A stretch of DNA of 64,000 nucleotides from Candidatus Uabimicrobium amorphum (GTDB lineage Bacteria; Planctomycetota; Uabimicrobiia; Uabimicrobiales; Uabimicrobiaceae). A program made the position numbers and the translations under genes. The DNA is taken from NCBI RefSeq assembly GCF_009002475.1, contig NZ_AP019860.1:5346501-5410500 (forward strand). Direction: 5' to 3'. This document shows positions 57,921 through 64,000 of this stretch, piece after piece. Positions within the stretch are counted from its first letter, which is position 1. Each line of letters opens with the position of its first letter. The notes under the pieces were generated by a model. It did no database searches and had not been told where the DNA came from. It was given only the letters and a program-made list of their open reading frames with translations.

Positions 57921-58574
57921 ATGATACAATTTCAAAATCGACAAATTCAATTACCAGATGGTGCTCCGGTAATTGTGTCTAGGATATTAGGATCTATTGA
58001 TGGGTCTACTGTACGACAATTCGAGGAAAAACTTTTGGGTTTTCTCGGGCAAGGAGTACAGCATCTTATTATTGTTTTTTCACAGGTAAATTATATCAAT
58101 AGTACTGGTATGGGTGTTCTTGTTAAAATAGCCGACAAATTTCAAGAGAGCGGCGGAGATATTAGTTTAGTTGATGTTCCCGATAAACTTATTGCACTTT
58201 TCAACATGCTGGGGTTACTGTCTCTTATTAAATTGTCTAAATCAGAAGAAGAAGCTGTGCAGACTTTTTATAAAAATCGAAGCCAAAGTGGCGGTAGTGT
58301 TCCTCCACAAGCCAACATTGCACCAAAACCACAAGAACCACCGGCACACCATCAGCCGCGAAGAACAGTATCGAAACCCTCTGCTCCTAAATCTTCAGCG
58401 GTCAAAACAAGAGCGCGTAGTAACAGCAAACGCAAGACATACATCATTCGTTGCCAAAGTTGTAGCAGCAAAATTAATTTGGGTGCACGTCCCAAAGTGG
58501 GGACATACAGATGCCCAAGATGTATGGTTGTTTTTAAACTGCAAAAAAATGGAAAGATTCATTTCCAAAAATAA
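57921..58574 (+). CDS. STAS-domain anti-anti-sigma protein with C-terminal zinc ribbon
   Basis: The STAS domain (1-118) matches SpoIIAA/RsbV antagonists: FSQVNYINSTGMGVLVKI holds Ser61 at the usual phosphorylation site. A Pro/Ser/Lys-rich linker (120-172) joins it to a zinc ribbon with CQSC (178-181) and CPRC (198-201). In the classic system a kinase phosphorylates the Ser and an RsbU-type phosphatase removes it; the phosphatase at 49786-51870 could serve. The added zinc ribbon is uncommon and may bind nucleic acid or a partner. 217 residues. Confidence 0.88.
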   Translation: MIQFQNRQIQLPDGAPVIVSRILGSIDGSTVRQFEEKLLGFLGQGVQHLIIVFSQVNYINSTGMGVLVKIADKFQESGGDISLVDVPDKLIALFNMLGLLSLIKLSKSEEEAVQTFYKNRSQSGGSVPPQANIAPKPQEPPAHHQPRRTVSKPSAPKSSAVKTRARSNSKRKTYIIRCQSCSSKINLGARPKVGTYRCPRCMVVFKLQKNGKIHFQK

Positions 58575-58610
58575 CTCCCTAAGTTACGAAACTGGACAAC
58601 AACAAAAAAA

Positions 58611-58630
58611 GAGGACGTAATTTCGTCCTC
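58611..58630. terminator. Bidirectional terminator
   Basis: GAGGACG (58611-58617) pairs with CGTCCTC (58624-58630), with A-run before and T-rich sequence after, between two converging genes. Confidence 0.75.
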
Positions 58631-58652
58631 AATACTTTTGTGTTGTGTGGTT

Positions 58653-60269
58653 TTATTTGCATTCTAATGTTAAGAGTGTTGTTGACTTTCCTCGGGTAAT
58701 TCTCTTTACAATCCTCTCTTTGTTGGAAGGTAAACGTAACCTCTGTTGTAAAAACACACGTGAGACTTTAGGAACATGAATTGGTCCATGTAGTGTATTC
58801 TTTGTCGCAATTGGTTGTGCTATATCGTATTTTTCCAAGTTAATGTGACACAAAAACTCCGTATTTTTTTCCACTTGAATAGATACATCTACCCCTTCTC
58901 TTACCATTCCTGTTATCGGATCTCCTATGGCGGCATTGGTGGCAACTTCTACATCGTAGTCTTGAAGAGTCTTGTACTCAGTGTAGTTATAACTCTGCGA
59001 TTTTTGGTGTTGAACACCACTCAAAAACATGTCCTTGACTATGTATTCGCGTATCATCTTATGTTGTTTTTGTGTAATGTTACGCTGTTCTATTACCTCT
59101 TTGTATTTTTCGTTAGGCATTTCATAAATGCGTAGGTGAACGTTGTAAGTACTTCCAAAATCGCGCTCTATTTTTTTGAGTTTTGGTAATATATTTTGTT
59201 GCGAAGAGCTTATGATCATCCGGCCACATATTTGGTGTTTACCTAACAATTTTTGGCATGTTTTCTGGTAATGATCGATATCTTTTTGCGTGACCACTTG
59301 TTCTTCAAATAAAGCTCCACCGTTTACTTTACTACTGTTCACTAAAACAACGCCGTGTGTAGCTTTGGAAAAGGGGTCTTCGTTTTCGTAGTCTGGCGTT
59401 GAAAGTAAGTAATATAGAAGTCCACCGTCGTATAGATGTAAGTCTTTGTTCACGTGGGATGACAAATCTTTTTCGTCGTGTATCGTTACATAAATCGCAT
59501 GAACTTTATTGTTTACGTTGTAGTAAGTCAATAGGGATTTCTTTGCAATAGGAACACGGAAGGTGCCATATGAGCCACTGTGCTCCGATTGTGGCAAGTC
59601 AACCTCGGACATTTCTTTCGGACTCACATTGTCCATTTTGTTGAGTTTTACCTGGCTTGCTCCTCCAAATAGATAGACCGATTGATTATCAAAAGAACGA
59701 AAAGGTATCAACTGCAAATGAAAACCTTCATTGAAATTTTGTATGACGGGGTCAGCGGTAGTACTACTTTCAGCAACTTCGACATCATAATCACACACAT
59801 ACGAATGATAAGTGGAAATCGCGATATTATTATTCTGCCCAGCACTTAAATATACAGATTCTTGGTAAACTGATTCGTTTTGAGAGAGATCTATGACCTC
59901 AATCTCTGCATACATAGTTTGCAAAAACTGCTGTTTTATTCGCTGTAAAAAATGGCGTAGTTCGTTATGTACATCTTGTTTTTGTATGACATGCAAGAAT
60001 TTTTTGTCTATTTCCAGTGAGGCTTTACCTGTCCATGTGTCTGACGCAACATAACTGCGTATGGTGTTGACAATTTGGCGATCAGATAACTGATGGGTCG
60101 CTTCTACAAACGTGCTCGTGGGTTGTTCATTGTCTATTCCCAAATGTTGCTTTTCGCTTTCAGGTATTTGTAATGCTTGACGAATTGTTTCAATGTCGTA
60201 TTGTTTGTACACATAATCTTGTGCAAGTGCGCTAACTAAAACAAGGCTAACGAATATAATCTTTTTCAT
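58653..60269 (-). CDS. Exported secretin-domain-like protein with duplicated module
   Basis: A signal peptide (1-16, cut near ALA/QD) begins this 538-residue protein. Residues 62-130 (TIRSYVASDTWTGKASLEID, VIQKQDVHNELRHFLQRIKQ) look like the ring-forming N-domain region found in secretin-like proteins of Planctomycetes. CDYDVEVAE...ADPVIQNFNEGF (159-183) matches the start of the secretin-type beta module, in which DP and a following Gly are usual. A second copy, QDYDVEVATNAAIGDPITGM, starts near residue 435. Membrane-spanning secretin strands are not complete, so it may be a periplasmic or surface paralogue rather than an outer-membrane pore. Confidence 0.55.
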   Translation of the reverse strand: MKKIIFVSLVLVSALAQDYVYKQYDIETIRQALQIPESEKQHLGIDNEQPTSTFVEATHQLSDRQIVNTIRSYVASDTWTGKASLEIDKKFLHVIQKQDVHNELRHFLQRIKQQFLQTMYAEIEVIDLSQNESVYQESVYLSAGQNNNIAISTYHSYVCDYDVEVAESSTTADPVIQNFNEGFHLQLIPFRSFDNQSVYLFGGASQVKLNKMDNVSPKEMSEVDLPQSEHSGSYGTFRVPIAKKSLLTYYNVNNKVHAIYVTIHDEKDLSSHVNKDLHLYDGGLLYYLLSTPDYENEDPFSKATHGVVLVNSSKVNGGALFEEQVVTQKDIDHYQKTCQKLLGKHQICGRMIISSSQQNILPKLKKIERDFGSTYNVHLRIYEMPNEKYKEVIEQRNITQKQHKMIREYIVKDMFLSGVQHQKSQSYNYTEYKTLQDYDVEVATNAAIGDPITGMVREGVDVSIQVEKNTEFLCHINLEKYDIAQPIATKNTLHGPIHVPKVSRVFLQQRLRLPSNKERIVKRITRGKSTTLLTLECK

Positions 60270-60337
60270 ATTGGACTCCTTCTCAATCGCATTATCTAAG
60301 TATTGGTTTGTTTTAAATTTTCAGTACTATTGTGCTA

Positions 60338-60472
60338 CACGACTTATTACTGTACTCATATAGATGCAGGGTTAAGAGAAAGGTTAAAAAATTTTTTTAA
60401 AAGTGTGGATGAAAATAACAAAAAATTGTTGTAAACGCACGAAAATATTGGATTTGGCGAGATTGTTTTTTT
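60338..60472. repeat. Duplicated block, copy A
   Basis: About 135 bp nearly identical to 63500-63632. Perfectly shared stretches include TTACTGTACTCATATAGATG, GGTTAAGAGAAAGGTTAAAA and GTAAACGCACGAAAATATTG followed by GATTTGGCG. Short indels occur in A/T runs. It ends in the promoter of the FGE-like gene and begins 69 bp from the start of the minus-strand gene. Confidence 0.9.
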
Positions 60473-60500
60473 GCGAGAATCGTTTTATGTGTTGTATTAT
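60471..60500 (+). promoter_or_regulatory. Promoter of the FGE-like gene
   Basis: TTGCGA (60471-60476) and TATTAT (60495-60500) are 18 bp apart. The corresponding position after copy B has TTGTGA and TATGAT with 17 bp, which supports both boxes. Confidence 0.6.
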
Positions 60501-60546
60501 TACACGTGGATGAATAGAACTCGAAGTGAGAATTTTGGAGGAAGAA

Positions 60547-61386
60547 GTGAACAAAAAAATAGTCAAAGGCAAGTCGTTGCAAGAAGTAGAAGCGAACACC
60601 AAATACATGGGATGCAGTTTCTATTTGAACTATGTAGACGGTGACAATCTGGAAGGAACAGAGTTTGAAAACTGTTCTTTTCGCGGAGGTTTTCGCGATT
60701 GGGGCAGGGACGAGTATGGGTTGTGGATGGCAATGACTTACGAAGGTGTACGACAGGTGCTGCGCTGGATAAAACCAGGAACTTTTATGATGGGGTCTCC
60801 ACAGGCAGAAATGGGGAGAACGGAAAAGGAAGTACAATGCAAAGTAACGTTTAGTGAAGGGTTTTGGTTAGGAGAAACGGCGTGTACGCAACAGCTGTGG
60901 GAAGCGGTGATGGGAAAGAATCCCTGTTATTTTAAAGGTGGTCAGCGCCCTGTTGAGTGTGTAAGTTGGAATGAGTGCCAGGCATTTATGGACAAATGGA
61001 ATGAAGAACTAACGGGAATAAAATTGAGTTTTGTAACAGATGCCGAGTGGGAATATGCATGTCGCGCGGGAACAACAACAGCGTTTAGTTTTGGCGAAAC
61101 GATTACACGGAAGCAAGTAAATTACGGTGGAAAAGAAACAGTGGAGGTGAAGTCACTACCATGCAATGGTTGGGGACTGTATGAAATGCATGGAAATGTA
61201 TGGGAGTGGTGTGGGGATCGGTATGGTGAGTATAGCGATTCTAAAACAAACCGCTCTATACGCGGTGGTAGCTGGAGAGATCGTTCGCCTTGGTATGTGC
61301 GTTCTGCATATCGCAACTGGTTTGAGCCTGACTCCGGTTACGACCTCATTGGTTTCCGTTTTTGTCTGAGGGCCGGTAATATTTGA
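60547..61386 (+). CDS. FGE/SUMF-type protein resembling DGR variable proteins
   Basis: The 279-residue protein has the formylglycine-generating-enzyme (C-type-lectin-like) fold: WIKPGTFMMGSP (74-85), WLGETACTQQLWEAVMG (107-123), RPVECVSWNECQAFM (134-148), FVTDAEWEYACRAGTTTAFS (162-181), GLYEMHGNVWEWC (210-222) and the end IRGGSW...YVRSAYRNWFEPD...IGFRF (238-272). That end matches the variable region of diversity-generating retroelement target proteins. The first 70 residues (with DNLEGTEFENCSF) are an added domain. GTG 60547 follows GGAGGAAG; no signal peptide is seen. A true FGE role or a ligand-binding role are both possible. Confidence 0.8.
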   Translation: MNKKIVKGKSLQEVEANTKYMGCSFYLNYVDGDNLEGTEFENCSFRGGFRDWGRDEYGLWMAMTYEGVRQVLRWIKPGTFMMGSPQAEMGRTEKEVQCKVTFSEGFWLGETACTQQLWEAVMGKNPCYFKGGQRPVECVSWNECQAFMDKWNEELTGIKLSFVTDAEWEYACRAGTTTAFSFGETITRKQVNYGGKETVEVKSLPCNGWGLYEMHGNVWEWCGDRYGEYSDSKTNRSIRGGSWRDRSPWYVRSAYRNWFEPDSGYDLIGFRFCLRAGNI

Positions 61387-61425
61387 GATAGGATTTGAGC
61401 AAATGAGCAGGAAAATAGTAAAAAG

Positions 61426-61454
61426 CGCTACAACCAAATAATGTTGTTGTAGCG
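61426..61454. terminator. Bidirectional terminator
   Basis: CGCTACAAC (61426-61434) and GTTGTAGCG (61446-61454) pair perfectly over 9 bp. AAAAG precedes and TAATTTTTA follows, between the converging FGE-like and anti-sigma genes. Confidence 0.75.
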
Positions 61455-61460
61455 TAATTT

Positions 61461-62924
61461 TTACATTTGCCCCCTTCTCCACCACATCATCCACAAGTAT
61501 TGGTTGGTACCAAAATCTTCATTTGTGAGTTGTTTTAGAGCAAGATGCGCATTTTTTCGCAGACGTGAACTGCGCAGCATCGCGATGAAATAAGGTATCA
61601 CTTCTTTCTTGGGCATATTGAGCAGTACATTCATTGCCAAACGACTCAATCCTTTTCTAAAAGCGACGCGTACAATGGGTTCGATGATTCTTGTATCTTT
61701 ACTGTTTTGTAGTGCTTGCAGGAATTCACTGTGCAGTTTTTCGTCGTAAAGACCCTTTAGTAAGAAGCGATTTGTTCTTGGAGTATCAACGGTCGCCAAA
61801 GCGGAAAGTGCCATTGCACGATATTTTTTATAGTTTGTTAACTGTATAAAAAAATCCACACTTCTGTGGTCGTTCATCGTCGCCAAAGTGGTGGCCACTT
61901 GCTTAAAATGAGTAGTATGTAAGGCCATATTCATGAGTACTTCTGGCGTATCTTTGTTAAAGATACGTTGTGCGAGTTCAATGGCAACAACATCGTCTTG
62001 GCGAATTTTTTCGTGAATGACTTCGGTACTGAAAGGTCGTAAATATTGTAAAGATTGGACCGCTGGTTCACGTAATTGGTAGCGATGCATACAAGCAAAC
62101 AATATTTGTGCTGCTTCCGTACTCCCGCGTTTTCCCAGAGCAATAACGGCTTCTTTACTATTATTTTGCGCGTATTGATTGAGTAGCGCAAGGCTGTAAT
62201 TACCACGTAAGTCTCCCAGAGTACGCCACATGAGAGGTGTGTCGTACATATTTGCGCATAAGTAATTGCACGTTGTTTGTTCCGCCTCTTTGAGTAAAGA
62301 TATGGCGGTGCTGTACAATTTATCTTCTTTTAGAGCCGCGACAACAAAAGGCAACGCCCGCTTTGTGTCCATTTGCCACAAATCGTAAAGAGCCAAAGTT
62401 TTTTCTTTACCATAGGTGTATATATGTAGAATATCATCAAATGACTCAAAATTTTTTCGCTGAGCAAGTAATTGCAGCACAAATTTTTCTACGTTGTGAA
62501 AACGATTGTTTTGCATGAAGTAAAGCTTGTTTACTGATCCTGATGCTTTCTCGCGTTGTAGAAGAACTTGCTGCGCTTCGCGATCTCCGATTGCCGCGAG
62601 CTTGTACAATTGATTGTTTTCGTCTATGGCTTTAAACTGGAAGAAATACAGGCCAATAACCGCGAACAAAATCGCTGCCGCAGCCACATAGCGTCGCAAA
62701 GGAAAACGTGAGGCCAAGTCCACATGGTAAGAATCCCAATAGTCCTCTCCAGGGTCGGCAAAAGAAAGCTCTTGAAAAAGACTTTCTTGCTTTTGTAAGT
62801 CTTGCCAACGCTGTTGGCAGTTTTTACAACAAGCAAGGTGCGTTTTTAGTAACCTATTTTGTCGATTAGACAACGCATCATCGAGTTTTAGAGACATATA
62901 CAGTTTTGCTTTATTACACTTCAT
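61461..62924 (-). CDS. Zinc-finger anti-sigma protein with HEAT-like repeats
   Basis: The N-terminal ZAS-type domain has Cys3, His29, Cys33 and Cys36, as in the protein at 8757-10388. A membrane helix lies at about 79-97. The remaining 380 residues are paired helices resembling HEAT or Sel1/armadillo repeats (for example EAVIALGKRGSTEAAQILFA, then YRAMALSALATVDTPRTNRF), expected outside the cytoplasm. It overlaps the ECF sigma gene by 11 bp, so the two form a sigma/anti-sigma pair. 487 residues. Confidence 0.85.
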   Translation of the reverse strand: MKCNKAKLYMSLKLDDALSNRQNRLLKTHLACCKNCQQRWQDLQKQESLFQELSFADPGEDYWDSYHVDLASRFPLRRYVAAAAILFAVIGLYFFQFKAIDENNQLYKLAAIGDREAQQVLLQREKASGSVNKLYFMQNNRFHNVEKFVLQLLAQRKNFESFDDILHIYTYGKEKTLALYDLWQMDTKRALPFVVAALKEDKLYSTAISLLKEAEQTTCNYLCANMYDTPLMWRTLGDLRGNYSLALLNQYAQNNSKEAVIALGKRGSTEAAQILFACMHRYQLREPAVQSLQYLRPFSTEVIHEKIRQDDVVAIELAQRIFNKDTPEVLMNMALHTTHFKQVATTLATMNDHRSVDFFIQLTNYKKYRAMALSALATVDTPRTNRFLLKGLYDEKLHSEFLQALQNSKDTRIIEPIVRVAFRKGLSRLAMNVLLNMPKKEVIPYFIAMLRSSRLRKNAHLALKQLTNEDFGTNQYLWMMWWRRGQM

Positions 62925-63444
62925 CTTTGTTCCGTTCTACTAAATCGCGAAGCTTGTTACGTGCATAGCTGACATGCGCCTTAGCGGAGCTTACCGAAAC
63001 ATTCATCGCTTGAGAAATTTCTGCATAACTAAGTCCTTCAAAACAGCGTAACACAAGAGCAATTTTTTGCTTTTTTGGCAAAGAGGCTATTGCGCGTTTC
63101 ATTGCTTTTTTGGTTTCATCTTCTTCTACTTGTTCCTCTTCTACAGACAACGAACTCAAATCAATATCTGTGACAACCTTGAGTTTAGGACGACGGATGA
63201 TACTACGATAATAATTACCCGCAATTTTATACAGCCACGGAATAAAACAAGACTCGTTTTTGAGAGCATGTAGTTTATTGTAAGCGCGAATAAAAGTTTC
63301 CTGAGAGATATCTTCGGCTTCTTGGTGGTCTTGGGATAACTTTAAAGCGAAAAAATATATGCGCTTCTTGTGACGTTCCACAATTGCGTTAAATGCCGCC
63401 GTATCTCCCTCTTTAAACCGCGAGATCAGTTGTGTGTCGTTCAT
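62914..63444 (-). CDS. ECF sigma factor
   Basis: 176 residues with sigma region 2 (FNAIVERHKKRIYFFALKLS, EAEDISQETFIRAYNKLHAL, FIPWLYKIAGNYYRSIIRRP) and region 4 (LRCFEGLSYAEISQAMNVSV, SSAKAHVSYARNKLRDLV). The acidic linker between them is EEEQVEEDETKK. It is translationally coupled to the anti-sigma gene that follows. The region upstream holds copy B of the duplicated block. Confidence 0.94.
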   Translation of the reverse strand: MNDTQLISRFKEGDTAAFNAIVERHKKRIYFFALKLSQDHQEAEDISQETFIRAYNKLHALKNESCFIPWLYKIAGNYYRSIIRRPKLKVVTDIDLSSLSVEEEQVEEDETKKAMKRAIASLPKKQKIALVLRCFEGLSYAEISQAMNVSVSSAKAHVSYARNKLRDLVERNKDEV

Positions 63445-63499
63445 TCTTGTTGTCTTAATAAGAGTAAAAGAAGATGTTGTTTATGTTGTGTTATAGGGG

Positions 63500-63632
63500 C
63501 ACAACTTGTTACTGTACTCATATAGATGCACGGTTAAGAGAAAGGTTAAAAAAATTTTTTTAGGCTGGGGATAAAATAGCAGAAAAATGTTGTAAACGCA
63601 CGAAAATATTGGATTTGGCGCTGTTGTTTTTT
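63500..63632. repeat. Duplicated block, copy B, without a downstream gene
   Basis: Second copy of the block at 60338-60472, in the same orientation, starting 56 bp from the ECF sigma start. No plus-strand gene follows; the next coding sequence runs the other way and ends at 63780. Confidence 0.9.
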
Positions 63633-63659
63633 GTGATTGTTTTTTTGATGTGGTATGAT
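63631..63659 (+). promoter_or_regulatory. Orphan promoter after copy B
   Basis: TTGTGA (63631-63636) and TATGAT (63654-63659) are 17 bp apart, matching the promoter of the FGE-like gene in position. It would make a short transcript running into the hairpin at 63707-63727. Confidence 0.45.
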
Positions 63660-63706
63660 TGTTTTAATGCGTTTGGAAACGTGTATCTGTTTACGTTTGA
63701 GAGAAC

Positions 63707-63727
63707 GGGCGGACACAAGGTCCGCCC
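63707..63727. repeat. GC-rich hairpin of dispersed-repeat type
   Basis: GGGCGGAC (63707-63714) pairs perfectly with GTCCGCCC (63720-63727) around ACAAG, and is followed by CTACA. The motif GGGCGGAC...GTCCGCCCCTACA is a common bacterial intergenic repeat end; GCCCCTACA also ends the repeat at 43892-43929. Confidence 0.6.
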
Positions 63728-63779
63728 CTACAATGCACTTTGTAAACGAGAGATTGTTTTTCATTACAATTTACCGAAT

Positions 63780-64000
63780 TTAATCTTCTTTTTTATAGCC
63801 TCTAAAATACACTGTTTTTGCTCGTCCTTCTTTGGCGTTATATATGGAAACGAGTCCAGAGGATCCTCCGTAAGAGTTATCCCAACCACTTACGCCTTTC
63901 CATACATATAAGATACTTCCGTCTTCATTTGTTGTGTGGATAACCCCTTCTTTCGAAATAGTAACACCGTCAGCGTAAATGTTTTGTGTAAGAAGAGGTG
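63780..64000 (-). CDS. Partial hypothetical protein, C-terminal end only
   Basis: An open minus-strand frame enters from the right edge and stops at TAA 63780-63782, giving the last 72 residues. It reads like a beta-rich Gly/Ser/Asn surface or fibre-type repeat: NIYADGVTISKEGVIHTTNE, DGSILYVWKGVSGWDNSYGG, then an end KTVYFRGYKKED. I recognise no family. The start is beyond the window. Confidence 0.6.
   Translation of the reverse strand, partial: PLLTQNIYADGVTISKEGVIHTTNEDGSILYVWKGVSGWDNSYGGSSGLVSIYNAKEGRAKTVYFRGYKKED

Noticed and set aside
60397-60837. 146-codon minus-strand frame covering copy A and the FGE start, and the similar one at 63546-63764
   Set aside because: The two frames share an end only because of the duplicated DNA block. 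Each runs into unrelated sequence, so they are not paralogous proteins.
60547-61386. A complete diversity-generating retroelement
   Set aside because: No reverse transcriptase, Avd protein or template repeat is found in the window; only the target-like protein is present.
63609-63911. 100-codon plus-strand frame after copy B
   Set aside because: It overlaps the GC-rich hairpin and the partial minus-strand gene, which has better protein-like composition.

Overview
The window is a bacterial chromosome segment of visibly low G+C content. Its core, about 16.3 to 48.8 kb, is one unbroken run of information-processing genes on the + strand. Accessory and signalling genes lie on both sides. Several traits point to the Planctomycetota/PVC area or a deep relative such as the Uabimicrobium group. 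They are a Hanks-type kinase with a C-terminal membrane anchor, ECF sigma factors paired with membrane zinc-finger anti-sigma proteins, an FGE/SUMF-type protein, a secretin-domain-like exported protein, a very long TPR protein with a disordered repeat region, and the lack of L30 in the spc cluster. This placement is an inference from gene content; no 16S rRNA gene is present.

Layout. 0-3.4 kb (- strand): a MocA-like nucleotidyltransferase, a primary-type sigma factor whose only well-placed start appears to be AUC, and pyruvate kinase. 3.6-8.7 kb (+): a tight operon of MoxR ATPase, DUF58 protein, membrane TPR/SurA-like protein, Thg1-like 3'-5' nucleotidyltransferase and beta-propeller phytase-like protein, closed by a hairpin terminator. 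8.8-11.5 kb (-): an ECF sigma factor and, 524 bp downstream, a large zinc-finger membrane protein carrying two CxxCH motifs. 12-16.2 kb (+): an unknown helical protein and a 1012-residue membrane TPR protein with six DASAMTVDAVEPP-like repeats.

16.3-48.8 kb (+): tRNA-Thr/Tyr/Gly/Thr then tuf (the same order as Escherichia coli thrU-tyrU-glyT-thrT-tufB), secE, nusG, rplKAJL, rpoBC, rpsLG, fusA, the S10 cluster, the spc cluster, secY-adk-map, the alpha cluster and rplQ. The genes for L3 (rplC), L30 (rpmD) and IF1 (infA) are missing from their usual slots. Mirror-image arrays of degenerate hexamers flank rpoC on both sides.

49-58.6 kb: an unknown protein, a GAF/PP2C (RsbU/SpoIIE-type) phosphatase, an RNase II/R family exonuclease, a GT39-like membrane protein, an unknown soluble protein, a membrane Ser/Thr kinase and a STAS protein with a zinc ribbon. 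The phosphatase, kinase and STAS protein look like parts of a partner-switching or phospho-signalling network. 58.6-64 kb: a secretin-like exported protein, an FGE-fold protein resembling diversity-generating-retroelement targets, an anti-sigma protein with HEAT-like repeats overlapping its ECF sigma gene, and a partial gene. A block of about 135 bp carrying a promoter occurs twice here, once before the FGE gene and once with no gene behind it.

All reading was by eye. Domain names are family recognitions from motifs, not database hits.
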